DNA of 58,285 nt from Candidatus Thorarchaeota archaeon (GCA_011364985.1 RDOC01000008.1:1-58285); one strand, 5' to 3'; numbered from the stretch's first letter, positions 1 to 9,015 are shown. Program-made: numbers and translations. The notes: generated from the letters alone by a model not told the origin.

Positions 1-306
1 TTCTCAACTGCATTCTGGACTTCCACTGGGTCTGCATTCCAACCTGCCCAAATCTCCACTATGACATTCACATATTCGACATTATGCTTCTTCAGGATTC
101 TGCCAATGCCCGAGTATTCCAAAAACCACTTGTCGCTCTCTCTTAGTGCTTCGTGTTCAAAGTGCCCATACCTCTTGTCATACACTGCTTCTCTACATCG
201 CGCCCATCCGTAGCTCTCTACGATAATTGCATCTCCCTTGATTGCTTCTAGAACCCAAACTAGTCGGTGTGAAATACAAGGATTGTCCTGCGGCTTGGAG
301 GGCTAT
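1..306 (-). pseudogene. DUF362-like protein fragment, broken at its N-terminus, running off the left edge
   Basis: Read on the minus strand, 306 to 1 is one open frame with no start codon; in-frame TGA and TAG codons sit just upstream of it. The translation begins around KPQDNPC, continues with a stretch ending AIIVES, and later has NVEYVNVIVEIWAGW, which resembles the conserved core of DUF362 proteins (a KPN-type loop, a 'V.VES/EN' strand and a 'VNV.EE.W' strand). A complete DUF362 gene lies at 1449-2288, so two relatives are close together. The stops upstream suggest a decayed or frameshifted 5' end rather than a gene merely cut by the window. The C-terminal part lies outside. Nothing clear is seen in 307-535. 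Confidence 0.45.
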
Positions 307-535
307 CAAAGTGAGGTTGGCCCAAGACGAAGTGGATTTGCTGAGGAATTGAGAGAAACCATCCTAAGGTTCGTTTGAATGCTGCATCTGAATCCATTTC
401 AGGAAACCAATCCCTTGCCCTTATCTATGCTAAGAAGGGAATGGACAGAGGCATGATTATTGAACAGCGGCGATTTTCCATCTTGCAGTTACTAGATATC
501 ATTACCTTTAGAAGCGTATCAACAACCGTGTTCCT

Positions 536-994
536 ATGACAGAGAAGTCAATTCAGGATATGTGGCCTGAGATTGCCACACATTGTTGGGGTTGCGGAAA
601 GAACAATGCCCACGGTCTTCAGCTAAAAAGCTATTGGAAAGGCAATATTGCTGTGGCAACTTTCGAACCAAAGGAGTACCATCTTGCCTTTCCTGGAGTC
701 ATGAATGGAGGAATCATTGCCACAATTATCGATTGCCATGCCACTGGTACTGCCAATGCGGCTGCACATCAAGAGGCAATTTCTGACGAGCATTTCATGT
801 ATGTTACCGGTTCTCTTACTGTGAAATACCTTCATCCAACACCTCTCTTTAGACCCGTCTCACTTAGAGCTTGGGTCAAGGAAAATGAAGGAAGGCGAAT
901 AAGGGTGGAATGTGAGCTATATTCTGGTGACCTAAAATGTGCTATTGGAGAGGTCGTGGCTATTAGAGTCGACCAAAGGCTATTCCTCACTTAG
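536..994 (+). CDS. PaaI/hotdog-fold thioesterase-like protein
   Basis: This 152-residue protein has the size and pattern of single-domain hotdog thioesterases, which hydrolyse acyl-CoA thioesters in the cytoplasm. The N-terminal CWGCGKNN block (C17, C20), the central FPGVMNGGIIATIIDCHATGTA region (residues about 52-72, with the conserved Asp at 66) and the later TVKYLHPTPL strand are typical of the PaaI/YigI group. The usual HxG of many PaaI enzymes is replaced by NGG (57-59), so the substrate cannot be predicted. The gene stands alone and converges on msrB, with only about 10 bp between the stops. Confidence 0.8.
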   Translation: MTEKSIQDMWPEIATHCWGCGKNNAHGLQLKSYWKGNIAVATFEPKEYHLAFPGVMNGGIIATIIDCHATGTANAAAHQEAISDEHFMYVTGSLTVKYLHPTPLFRPVSLRAWVKENEGRRIRVECELYSGDLKCAIGEVVAIRVDQRLFLT

Positions 995-1004
995 TAACAG
1001 CTGG

Positions 1005-1394
1005 TTAGTCTTCCTGGTTCTTGAAGTCTAATGCCACAGAGTTGATACAGTATCTAAGTCCAGTTGGATCTGGCCCGTCATTGAAGACATGACCAAGATG
1101 CCCTCCACACTTCTTGCAAGTGACTTCAGTCCTTGTCATCCCGTGACTTCTGTCTGTTTTGGTTTCTATGCTATCTTCAGACACCTTATCCCAAAATGAT
1201 GGCCATCCACTACCTGAATCGAATTTTGTTTCGGATGAAAAGAGCTTGTTTCTACACCCAGCACAGACATACATCCCTCTCTCCTTGTTGTATAGGAGCT
1301 TCCCTGAAAAGGGTCGTTCAGTTTCGCACTCTCTGAGTACTTTGTATTGCTCAGCGGTCAGTTCCAGTTTCCAATCTTTCTCTGCTTTTCCCAA
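1005..1394 (-). CDS. msrB: Peptide-methionine (R)-S-oxide reductase MsrB
   Basis: MsrB reduces the R form of methionine sulfoxide in proteins. The 129-residue product is full length for a single-domain MsrB. It shows the two zinc-binding CxxC pairs (C44/C47 in CAGC and C93/C96 in CKKC), the substrate-binding SGSGWPSF motif (residues 60-67) and the GHVFNDGP block. The catalytic cysteine is C116 in RYCINS. The resolving-cysteine position cannot be assigned from sequence alone. The start is the ATG at 1394. It lies on the same strand as the DUF362 gene upstream (1449-2288), 54 bp away, and may be cotranscribed. Confidence 0.95.
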   Translation of the reverse strand: MGKAEKDWKLELTAEQYKVLRECETERPFSGKLLYNKERGMYVCAGCRNKLFSSETKFDSGSGWPSFWDKVSEDSIETKTDRSHGMTRTEVTCKKCGGHLGHVFNDGPDPTGLRYCINSVALDFKNQED

Positions 1395-1448
1395 TAGTAT
1401 CTCCTCTATTCACTATTGTTACTCTCCCAGATTACTTCTCCGATGTGG

Positions 1449-2288
1449 TCATTTTGTTGACTTGAAAGAAACCTTGACAGATTCAATGCTGGTGCCTAGA
1501 ATCGGGGGGTCTAGGTGCCCAAGGCCAAGTCCCTGTGCTTTCATGAGGTGAGGGACATCTTCGGGTTCGAATCCCATTATTCTTGCAAGAGTTGCATCTA
1601 CAGAAAGCGGGTCCTTCCCCAGAATGAACGCACCTATCTTCTTTGTTTTTGGTCCATTCCATCCTTTAACCCCAAATCGTGCGTCTATTATCGACAATTT
1701 CGGTCGAACAATACTGTTCATGTCAGATATCACATCATCGATGTGTGAGTGATAGAATCCTTGATCTTTTCGTGGCAAGAGCCCAAACTGATTTTTCAAT
1801 ACACCAGTGAGAACGGTCACATGATGGGTCTTTGCAAGTGCAACAGAAACGAAGTAACTCTCCTGAAGGATTTCTTGTGGCAATTCGGGGTCTATGAAAT
1901 AGACACCCTTGAACTCTGATCGCTTCAGTGATGACTTGCTGAGATTTGTCAGACAAAAGTCATACCCCTTTTTCAGGAAATTCTTTTCTAATTCGTTGTA
2001 TCCATACTTCGTGTAAGCCTCTTCAGCGAACTTGCTCTCGCTGTCGGACTCAACGACACGAATGCATAGACTGCTATCCTGTTTGAAGAAGTGGTTTGCA
2101 ATGGCTTCTATGACTTTCACATCAGTCACAGAGGACCCAGATTCATCCGATATTGTACAGATATTTGGCTTGATCAATACAGGGGATGAAATCTGACCAA
2201 GCCCTCCAAGCAAGTCTATTCCGTTACTGAGAACTTCTTCAATGTTCTCATTGGCTCTAATAATGGCTACTGGCTCGATTGAAGACAT
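1449..2288 (-). CDS. DUF362 domain protein
   Basis: The 279-residue protein has the hallmarks of DUF362: an N-terminal LIKPNIC loop, a VVESDSESKFAEEAYTKYGY segment, the LAKTHHVTVLTGVLKNQFG block and the C-terminal LGKDPLSVDATLARIMGF motif. DUF362 proteins are common in anaerobes and often carry ferredoxin-type clusters, but no CxxCxxC cluster motif is present here. The biochemical role is unknown. It is divergent from the metallo-beta-lactamase gene at 2394, and the roughly 105 bp between the two starts should hold both promoters. Confidence 0.8.
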   Translation of the reverse strand: MSSIEPVAIIRANENIEEVLSNGIDLLGGLGQISSPVLIKPNICTISDESGSSVTDVKVIEAIANHFFKQDSSLCIRVVESDSESKFAEEAYTKYGYNELEKNFLKKGYDFCLTNLSKSSLKRSEFKGVYFIDPELPQEILQESYFVSVALAKTHHVTVLTGVLKNQFGLLPRKDQGFYHSHIDDVISDMNSIVRPKLSIIDARFGVKGWNGPKTKKIGAFILGKDPLSVDATLARIMGFEPEDVPHLMKAQGLGLGHLDPPILGTSIESVKVSFKSTK

Positions 2289-2393
2289 TGTGACTTCTTG
2301 TTGAAAAGCTCTGCTTTAAATGATGGTTTCGCAGCATCAAACATGTCCCTGTTTACAGAGACACCATTTAGTCTTATCAAGTTGGTTGGAATA

Positions 2394-3281
2394 ATGACTG
2401 CTATCGAGGAGGTCCGGATTCTTCTGTTAGCTGACGGAAATGTCAGGATAAGAGATGTATTGGGTGAATTCGGCTTTTGTGCTTTGGTTGATGTCCTCCA
2501 CGATAACAATTCCACATACCGCATTCTTTTCGATACAGGTAGTTCTACTCCTGCCATAAGACATAATCTTGAAGTTATGGAGGAGAATCTCTTCTCTGTT
2601 GACGTCATTGTTCTCAGTCATGGTCACAGTGATCATGTTGGAGGGCTGCCAGAGGTGCTTTCCATAAGCGAAAAGAAAATTCCAGTGATTTGCCACCCGA
2701 ATGCTTTGAAGCCCAAGTATCTCACAGAACCAGATGGCACAAGGTATAATGCTGGTATCCAAGATTACTTTACAAGAACTCAGCTGGAAACAGCTACAGC
2801 TGTCATCGAGTCTTCTGAGCCCTTCCGCCTGTGTGATGGTATCGTTACCACTGGTGAAGTTCCACGGACGAATGATTTCGAGAAGCTCACTGGTAATCTG
2901 ACCAAGATTACCACTGAGATGAATGGTAACGAGGTTTTTGATGAGCTCATTGATGATATCTCGATTGTATTCCAGATGGCTGATGATTCTATTGTAATTC
3001 TGGCCGGATGTTGTCACTCGGGAATTGTCAATACAACGCAGCATGCAATGAAATTGGCAGCAACATCTTCTGTGAAGGCAATTGTTGGTGGCCTTCATCT
3101 TCATGATGCTTCACAATATAGACTTGAAAAGACGGTTGATTTCCTCAGCGGCGTTTCCTTCTCCACGATTGCGCCATGCCACTGCACAGGGCTTCGTGGT
3201 CGGGCCGCTCTGATGAGAGCTTTTGAAGCGCAGTTCAAAGATATTGGTGTGGGTTCTTTACTAACCTTTATGTCTGACTAG
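2394..3281 (+). CDS. Metallo-beta-lactamase-fold hydrolase (COG1237 type)
   Basis: The protein carries the zinc-binding signature SHGHSDHVGG (residues 75-84 from this start), followed by GCCHSGIVN and a C-terminal GGLHLH and APCHCTG, which together give the metal ligands of COG1237. Members of that group are annotated as dihydropterin ribofuranosyl-aminobenzene phosphate synthases of methanopterin-type pathways or as general hydrolases. The frame is open back to 2298, but family members begin near EEVRILLLADG, so I prefer the ATG at 2394. That choice also leaves room for a promoter between this gene and the divergent DUF362 gene. The exact substrate is not shown by the sequence. Confidence 0.8.
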   Translation: MTAIEEVRILLLADGNVRIRDVLGEFGFCALVDVLHDNNSTYRILFDTGSSTPAIRHNLEVMEENLFSVDVIVLSHGHSDHVGGLPEVLSISEKKIPVICHPNALKPKYLTEPDGTRYNAGIQDYFTRTQLETATAVIESSEPFRLCDGIVTTGEVPRTNDFEKLTGNLTKITTEMNGNEVFDELIDDISIVFQMADDSIVILAGCCHSGIVNTTQHAMKLAATSSVKAIVGGLHLHDASQYRLEKTVDFLSGVSFSTIAPCHCTGLRGRAALMRAFEAQFKDIGVGSLLTFMSD

Positions 3282-3283
3282 GA

Positions 3284-3517
3284 TCAAGCTAGACCAAAGT
3301 CATTGACATTGAGCAGCGAAAGAGTAGTTTTGAGAGATCTTGTCATTCTAATCATTATATCCTCCGACATATTGAGATTAGGATCGAGGGTGACAACGGC
3401 GGTACTTGAATCGAGGACCACGAGTCTGCACCAGTTGTCCAGCAAGCGCTCCATGGATCTCCCTTCGAATTTTCTTTCTTTCATTCTGGCTTTTTGCACC
3501 AATGTTTCTTCTCTCAT
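3284..3517 (-). CDS. Small hypothetical protein
   Basis: I do not recognise this 77-residue protein. It begins with a basic segment and ends with a hydrophobic-polar alternating region (LVVLDSSTAVVTLDPNL, then a helix through SEDIMIRMTRSLKTTLSLL) that looks like a real small alpha/beta domain. The opposite-strand frame over the same bases is less protein-like. A TATA-like TATAAAGAA lies upstream on this strand near 3570. It ends 3 bp from the stop of the metallo-beta-lactamase gene, as a convergent gene would. Coding status is uncertain. Confidence 0.4.
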   Translation of the reverse strand: MREETLVQKARMKERKFEGRSMERLLDNWCRLVVLDSSTAVVTLDPNLNMSEDIMIRMTRSLKTTLSLLNVNDFGLA

Positions 3518-3937
3518 CCGAGAAGTTAAAGAAACCGCTGTCCCATTAATGGCCTTGGTTGGTATTCTTTATACTGAAGTTCCGATGTAAAGAGCTCTGG
3601 GACTCCATTGCAGTTGCCACTACAACGGCATCTCCTTAGTCTGTTGTCAGTTCGGTCATGCTTGAAGCTGGCTCTCTCAGAATATCTCTTCGTTGGGATC
3701 TAACATGGTTAATTTCCTTCCTCAACGTAATCACCCCATAGATGTATTGACAACGCATGTTGCAACATGCACTATTACTGACTGAGCATCTTCTCACGCA
3801 AATCGGACTTCTTTGTAGTTCCTTTATCTGAATCCTTTGATATTATATTCCAATCCAGTATTAGTTAGTAATACGTGCATTGTAACTTCATGTATCGTGT
3901 GTTCTTCCTACGAAGTCTGTGTGGATATTTGTACACC
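3518..3937. other. Gap without a supported gene
   Basis: About 420 bp lie between the small minus-strand ORF and the 3' end of thyX. Short open frames occur on both strands, but none has convincing composition or a ribosome site. I see no RNA gene, repeat or clear terminator here. Confidence 0.5.
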
Positions 3938-4582
3938 TTACTTACCAAATCCGATATCTTCAAAGAGGAATCCCAGACTCTTCTCTTCAATCAACTTGTG
4001 CATTCTTTCAGCCATTTCTCTAATCTCGAAATCAGCGTCATGTGCCATTCTTAAGGCAAAGAAGTTTCTCAAGGACCTAGCATTAATCGTAATTACTACG
4101 TCTGTGCGAGTTTCCTGAGTTAGCTTTCTCCTTGCCACATCAGGACCATAACCTTTCTCCAACCACTTGTTGTATATCTCGATTGTATGGCGTATGTCAG
4201 AAATCCACTCATCAAGGTCTTCCAGCTTTATCTGCCATGGAATGACAAACGACTCCACAGTCAATTCACGTTGCTTTCTCAGGCTCATCTGAGTGTACGA
4301 TGCCATGCGATGCCTTACCAGCTGATGCGATGCCACTCTAGAAATACTGACCCAGAATTGAAAGACGATATGTTCCAACACACTCTCATGTCCCCACTGA
4401 ATCATCTTCCTCAAGAACTCCTCTGCCTTCTCTTGGTTGATATCTTTAGAGAATTCCTCATAGCAAAGATCCTGTCTTGATACCATGCCTGCCGCAGCAG
4501 CATCAATTATACTCTGGGGACTGGGAACTCCTGATATTGTCCATCCTACGCTGATTCCAGTGGAATTCATCTCTTTAGGCAT
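3938..4582 (-). CDS. thyX: Flavin-dependent thymidylate synthase ThyX
   Basis: ThyX makes dTMP from dUMP using FAD, methylenetetrahydrofolate (or an archaeal C1 carrier) and NADPH. The 214-residue product carries the diagnostic RHRx7S motif as RHRMASYTQMSLR at residues 90-102 (R90, H91, R92, S100). The upstream GHESVLEH segment (residues 64-71) and the downstream RSLRNFFALR block, which contributes to the nucleotide and FAD sites, are also intact. Length is normal for the family. No thyA is visible in the window. It lies 59 bp downstream of the alkyltransferase gene on the same strand. Confidence 0.95.
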   Translation of the reverse strand: MPKEMNSTGISVGWTISGVPSPQSIIDAAAAGMVSRQDLCYEEFSKDINQEKAEEFLRKMIQWGHESVLEHIVFQFWVSISRVASHQLVRHRMASYTQMSLRKQRELTVESFVIPWQIKLEDLDEWISDIRHTIEIYNKWLEKGYGPDVARRKLTQETRTDVVITINARSLRNFFALRMAHDADFEIREMAERMHKLIEEKSLGFLFEDIGFGK

Positions 4583-4641
4583 GATGATCGGGTCTGTCTC
4601 AATCTACTTAATATCCTTCCCAAGACAGATTGGGAACGCGC

Positions 4642-5010
4642 CTACTCGTACAAGATCTCTTCGCTCATCTTGACCTTGCCATCTTCGATTGGTACTCCTT
4701 CTTTGGCGACCAAGATTCTTCGTTCAGCAGCTCTTTCTGGGTCGCCTCCAAAGCCCCCGTCGCTCTTTACTACACGATGACACGGCACAACTGGGTGAAG
4801 AGGATTCTTATGTAATGCATTAGCAACAGCACGATAAGACTTCGGCGCTCCAATTCTCTTTGCGATTCTTCCGTAGGTACTGATTTTTCCTTTCGGTATC
4901 TTGAAGGTTGCCACATAGACCTCGATTCCGAATCTATTCCAACCAGCAAGAGCATTCCTTATGTCTTCTTCAGACTTTATCTCTGGTAGATTCATACTTA
5001 CATCCTTCAT
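4642..5010 (-). CDS. ogt: Methylated-DNA-protein cysteine methyltransferase, short Ogt type
   Basis: This repair protein takes alkyl groups from O6-alkylguanine onto its own cysteine. The 122-residue product consists essentially of the C-terminal DNA-binding/active-site domain: a KGKISTYGRIAKRIG helix-turn-helix region, the YRAVANAL recognition segment and the active site VVPCHRVV, with C77 as acceptor. The GGFGGDPERAAERRILVAKEG tail is typical. Because the acceptor is Cys rather than Trp, it should be a true transferase and not an alkyltransferase-like protein. The N-terminal domain of bacterial Ada/Ogt is missing, which is common in archaeal short forms. The start could also be the Met at residue 6. 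Confidence 0.93.
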   Translation of the reverse strand: MKDVSMNLPEIKSEEDIRNALAGWNRFGIEVYVATFKIPKGKISTYGRIAKRIGAPKSYRAVANALHKNPLHPVVPCHRVVKSDGGFGGDPERAAERRILVAKEGVPIEDGKVKMSEEILYE

Positions 5011-5337
5011 TAGTTGGCAGTCTAGATTTCATGTATCAAATTGTTGAAAGGCGATAAAACTATCGCTTGATTTTGCAACGAGAATCAACAACGATTTGAT
5101 ATATGACTCATCTTACGTAGTCAACGTTCAGACAAGATGAACTAACGTTGCAAAGACACCGTCTCTGGTAACTAAGACACAGCTGAAGCAACAATGCCAT
5201 TCTACCAATCCGGATGCCCTTTTCAAGTACTGCATGTTAATGTGCCTATTGAAGAAATGGGTGTTGCAGCCTTTGAGTGCATCATGCCTTCCTTAGCATG
5301 CTTTTCCATTCACCGCCAACATCACCGCCTATTGTAG
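5011..5337. other. Gap without a supported gene
   Basis: About 330 bp separate the alkyltransferase start from the end of a small membrane ORF. The promoter for ogt should lie at the left end. I see no RNA gene, strong hairpin or coding frame in the rest. Confidence 0.5.
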
Positions 5338-5532
5338 CTATAATGTTTTGCGAGGTTTGGGAGTCTGCCTGAGGCATAAGAGAATCACAGATATTACAAT
5401 TCCAACGCTGATGAGTCCAATAGTAAGCGGCCCACTAAGAATTGGTGCTGCAACTACCGGACTATTGACCGCTCCTGCGAGTATGAGAAGTGCAAGAGAG
5501 AGAGATTGTGGTTGATGGTTGTATCCCGACAT
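5338..5532 (-). CDS. Small membrane protein, hypothetical
   Basis: The 64-residue frame encodes two hydrophobic segments: a weak one near residues 9-30 (LSLALLILAGAV) and a strong one near 33-54 (LTIGLISVGIVISVILLC), followed by a basic tail RQTPKPRK. This is compatible with a tiny membrane protein whose tail faces the cytoplasm. No clear ribosome site precedes the ATG at 5532. It could be a remnant of a larger anchored surface protein. I cannot assign a function. Confidence 0.4.
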   Translation of the reverse strand: MSGYNHQPQSLSLALLILAGAVNSPVVAAPILSGPLTIGLISVGIVISVILLCLRQTPKPRKTL

Positions 5533-5691
5533 TCTTTTCGCGCTGCATCATTGCTATAATGCTGCTTTCTTTGTTCGCCCTCAATGGCCCTTTTGATTGA
5601 TATTGACACAGTTACACCATTGAATTGGGCCTAAATGAGAGAGTAAGTGTCTTCTCATCGGTGTAACATAAACTCCGTATATCTCTCGATG

Positions 5692-6516
5692 TTAGCACTC
5701 AGGAATGGTATACTCACCATTGTCCGTGCAAGCTACTAAGCCTTCGGAAACAAGTTGACCAAGAGCTTCTCGCACTTCGTTAGGATTGCTGCATTCAATG
5801 TCCAACTGAGATACAAGTTCATTCAGACTTAGAGTGTCTGTAAACGTCAATACACGAACAATGGCGCCTCGAAGCTGCCTGCTCGACCTCTCGAATCGTG
5901 GCTGGCTAGATGTAGGAGCAATTCTAGTTGTCCTAGCTGTCTGCACTGTTGCTCCCAGGTCCATCAAGGCATTGTGCCAATCACAGGAGCGGCCCTTGGG
6001 CAGCAGATGTTCAGCAACATCCTGCAACTCTGTTTCAGACATCTCTTCAGTTGCATACCCATTGGCAATGAGAACACGACGAATATTGGTGTCAATTGTA
6101 ACAAGATCCTGATTGAAAGCAAAGATCAGAATCGAACGAGAAGTATACGGGCCAAGTCCTTTTAGCTTTCTAAGTTCCTCCACATTTTGTGGAAACTCGC
6201 CCAACTCAACTAGTTGTTGTGCAGCTTCTCGTAGCCATAGTGCCCGTCTATTGTATCCAAGTCCACTCCAAACTTGGAGAAGACTCCTCGTGTCAGCTTC
6301 AGCCAAATCTTTTAGCGTAGGGAACGCGTTCATGAATTCGTGGTATTTTGGTATTACCCGACTCACCTGAGTCTGCTGTAGCATCACTTCCGATATCAAA
6401 ACATTGTAGGGACTGTTGTTTCTTCTCCATGGCAAATCTCTTGAGTTTGTCTTCCACCAAGTCAACACTTTGTTTTGAAATTTGCATATTGAAGTAGAAC
6501 TGACCCCGGAAGCCAA
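5692..6516 (-). CDS. MutY-like adenine DNA glycosylase lacking the iron-sulfur cluster
   Basis: Residues 15-185 are a clear HhH-GPD glycosylase of the MutY branch: LPWRRNNSPYNVLISEVMLQQTQV contains the catalytic Glu (E43), the helix-hairpin-helix is LKGLGPYTSRS (118-128), and the catalytic Asp is D142 in TIDTNIRRV. In MutY a C-x6-C-x2-C-x5-C cluster loop follows MDLGA. Here those positions are Q192, I199, T202 and F208, so the [4Fe-4S] site is gone. The usual C-terminal NUDIX-like domain is also absent; residues about 212-274 look like a winged helix (ELVSQLDIE and EALGQLVSEGLV). It probably still removes mismatched bases, but specificity is uncertain. Confidence 0.85.
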   Translation of the reverse strand: MASGVSSTSICKFQNKVLTWWKTNSRDLPWRRNNSPYNVLISEVMLQQTQVSRVIPKYHEFMNAFPTLKDLAEADTRSLLQVWSGLGYNRRALWLREAAQQLVELGEFPQNVEELRKLKGLGPYTSRSILIFAFNQDLVTIDTNIRRVLIANGYATEEMSETELQDVAEHLLPKGRSCDWHNALMDLGATVQTARTTRIAPTSSQPRFERSSRQLRGAIVRVLTFTDTLSLNELVSQLDIECSNPNEVREALGQLVSEGLVACTDNGEYTIPEC

Positions 6517-6737
6517 TAGATATCACTCACAATGCAGTTGTTTGGCATTATTTTTCGGCCGTAAGCATTGTCTTTTCGATTGGCAAATATATGACTTGAG
6601 TTGTGGTCCGTGGAAGGTAGTATCGTTCAAATACTTTAATCAGATTCCCACATGTGTTCATTTAGTGATATAGGCAAAATTCCTCTGACTCCTTCAAATG
6701 GATATACCAATTCCAAATAGAGTGTGGAAGTGTTGTC

Positions 6738-8045
6738 GTGAAACAGAATTCATCCCAAAATGTTGAGGATATTGTCGAAAGTACAAGTCCAATACCCTTC
6801 ACTGCACGGCTTATTGCCTACTACAGGGCTCAAGAAACAAATAGCGAATCGCCTCTGATTATCGATCCCCTCGCAGAATTGCTTGTTGGTGACTTATCTT
6901 CTTATGTTTCCAAACATAGACATACTGCAGGTTCTCGTGACTATGCAATAGTTCGCTCCTATCATATTGAGAAGGTAATTCTGTCTAATTGGTGCAAAAA
7001 TCATGTGATGTCTCAAATTGTACTCTTGGGAGCAGGCTTGGACACCAGGGCATATCGTTTTCAGCCCCTATGTGTGAATTCGCATACTGTCTTTGAAGTT
7101 GACCTCTCCGTTGTCAATCAATACAAAGAGCGTATTCTTCTTGACAAACAACCGCTCTGCTCTCTTATCCGTGTTTCCACCGATCTCTCAAATCCTGAAT
7201 GGCCCGACCATATGCTGGCGAGTGGCTATTCGAAAGATATTCCCACAATTTGGATTTTAGAGGGACTAGTCTATTACATTGAGCAGGATAGAGTCATCAG
7301 TCTTCTTAGCACAGCACATCAAATGAGTGCTGAAGGGAGTGAAATCTTCCTAGATGTCGCAACTCACGGATTGGCCAAGGCAAAATACGGAGCCTTCATG
7401 AAGCATTTCAAATGGGGCCTAGCTTTAGAAGAAGCCCCTGCCTTCTTCCGCAGCTTGGGATGGCATGTTGATTGCTCCTTTGCCGATGATTATGATCAGG
7501 GTAGGAATGTTGGCCAAAGAGCGCTGATATTTGTCCATGGACACAGAGGGTCAATTTTGCATGACGAAGAAGTCGTATCGGAATCGAGGATTGAAGCAGA
7601 TTTGACACCTCAGGAGTTCGTAAGATCCTTTTCACGTAATCACTTGTCTACAATTGCAAAAGTGAGCAATACATACGCGGCAGATACTAGCCGTGGCTAT
7701 GAGGCCTTTCTGGATTTTCTAAAGGAAATCAAACCAGCTATCATGAAAATCGTGGATGATCTTTCAAACCCAGCTCTGGTTCTACGGGTGGCACCAAGAC
7801 TACAGAGAGTTCCTCAAGTCTTGAATTCGAATGTCGAACGCAAGTCCTCTGAAGAGGAGAAATCCTTTGTATCTGGGGTTCTCTACGAGTTGCTTGCTCT
7901 TCTCTATTGTGCCATTCATGGTTTGCGAGTCTGGGAGTTGCAAGAGACCCCACTCTACAAAGAGATTGAGAAAAGTCGAGTACTGGGACTCCACGGTATT
8001 GAACCATTAACAAAATTGCTATTGAAGGAACTAAACAAGCCATAG
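6738..8045 (+). CDS. Leucine-carboxyl-methyltransferase-family SAM methyltransferase
   Basis: The N-terminal about 270 residues match the LCM/TIGR00027 class of SAM-dependent methyltransferases: an FTARLIAYYRAQE segment, IIDPLAELL (41-49), the SAM-binding VLLGAGLDTRAYRF (95-108), EVDL for the ribose acid, and WILEGLVYYI. Homologues methylate carboxyl groups or act in secondary metabolism. The remaining roughly 165 residues form an extra domain with helical character that I do not recognise. Translation starts at GTG 6738. The next gene is also a methyltransferase and follows closely on the same strand, so the two may act in one pathway. Confidence 0.8.
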   Translation: MKQNSSQNVEDIVESTSPIPFTARLIAYYRAQETNSESPLIIDPLAELLVGDLSSYVSKHRHTAGSRDYAIVRSYHIEKVILSNWCKNHVMSQIVLLGAGLDTRAYRFQPLCVNSHTVFEVDLSVVNQYKERILLDKQPLCSLIRVSTDLSNPEWPDHMLASGYSKDIPTIWILEGLVYYIEQDRVISLLSTAHQMSAEGSEIFLDVATHGLAKAKYGAFMKHFKWGLALEEAPAFFRSLGWHVDCSFADDYDQGRNVGQRALIFVHGHRGSILHDEEVVSESRIEADLTPQEFVRSFSRNHLSTIAKVSNTYAADTSRGYEAFLDFLKEIKPAIMKIVDDLSNPALVLRVAPRLQRVPQVLNSNVERKSSEEEKSFVSGVLYELLALLYCAIHGLRVWELQETPLYKEIEKSRVLGLHGIEPLTKLLLKELNKP

Positions 8046-8092
8046 CGTTGTCGATAGGACATTGCGCCAAACTGACAGCTCTATATGCGGTG

Positions 8093-8941
8093 ATGCGTTA
8101 TGAAGATTGGGTATTAATTGAGATGGATGAGATGACGCTTGAACCCAGAACGTGGGGGTCATGTTGGGATCACTTTGGCGCCCGCCTAGTTGATTTGGTT
8201 GAACCATCAGTGGGGTCTCTAGTTCTTGATATTGGGACAGGTGGTGGTGCCTCACTATATCCTGCAGCAAAGCGCGTTGGTCCAAAAGGGCATGTCACTG
8301 GAATTGAAACGTGTGAAAGCTGCTTCAACCGCACATCCGGGGAAATCGAACGCTGCAGGATACACAATGCAGAGATCAAGTTCATGGATGCCTGTGAGAT
8401 GTCCTTCGAGGACGAATCTTTTGATTTTGCTATTTCTGGATTTATTGGATGGGATAACTATTTCGACTTTGAAGAGGACAAGCATATTGCCGAAGATGCA
8501 ATAATGTCGGAAGTGTTTCGTGTTCTCAAGAAAGGCGGGATAGTTGGATTCAGTGGATGGGCCAAGGCTGATGCCTCTGTCATTATGAGAAAGCTGCTCC
8601 TTACTTATCTCCCATCTGACTCCTTTCATATATCCAATGTCAAGGCTTGGTCTCACACGGAAACAAAACGCGGATGGGAAAAAATACTGTCAAAGGCGGG
8701 CTTTGTCAATATCAAAACTTGGGTCGAGGAATATGACATGGTATACTCATCAAAGGATGAATGGTGGCAAGAAGTTGTAGATCTTGACTGGCAGGAGGTA
8801 ATGGAATACCTTGAACACAATGCGATTGTTTCTGTGGCAGAGCTGAAGAAACAGGCATTTTTCCTTCTTAATGATTACGAGAAGCCCGATGGAGTACACC
8901 AAGCAAGAAACGCAGTCTTGGCAATCGGAACCAAGCCATAA
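8093..8941 (+). CDS. Class I SAM-dependent methyltransferase (UbiE-like)
   Basis: The Rossmann core is plain: LVLDIGTGGGASLY (motif I, residues 43-56 from this start), GIETCE (motif II), a DACEMSFEDESFDFAISGF stretch (motif III) and EVFRVLKKGGIVGFSGW (post-motif). This pattern is that of UbiE/arsenite-type small-molecule methyltransferases. The frame opens at TTG 8048, three bases after the previous stop, but I prefer the ATG at 8093, which begins MRYEDW. The substrate is unknown. Position and spacing suggest cotranscription with the LCM-type methyltransferase. Confidence 0.8.
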   Translation: MRYEDWVLIEMDEMTLEPRTWGSCWDHFGARLVDLVEPSVGSLVLDIGTGGGASLYPAAKRVGPKGHVTGIETCESCFNRTSGEIERCRIHNAEIKFMDACEMSFEDESFDFAISGFIGWDNYFDFEEDKHIAEDAIMSEVFRVLKKGGIVGFSGWAKADASVIMRKLLLTYLPSDSFHISNVKAWSHTETKRGWEKILSKAGFVNIKTWVEEYDMVYSSKDEWWQEVVDLDWQEVMEYLEHNAIVSVAELKKQAFFLLNDYEKPDGVHQARNAVLAIGTKP

Positions 8942-9015
8942 CAAGCATTCTGTAGGCTACAGGTTATTGCTAAATTGAATTCTAACCAAAGTCAACTTGG
9001 TATTGCTTAAAGCTG

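Noticed and set aside
1159..1551. 130-codon plus-strand frame
   Set aside because: It runs antisense to msrB and the end of the DUF362 gene, with Ser/Leu/Cys-rich composition and no family features.
2427..3104. 225-codon open frame on the minus strand
   Set aside because: It lies opposite the metallo-beta-lactamase gene, has a Cys/His/Ile-rich unnatural composition and no recognisable domain; it is a shadow of the real gene.
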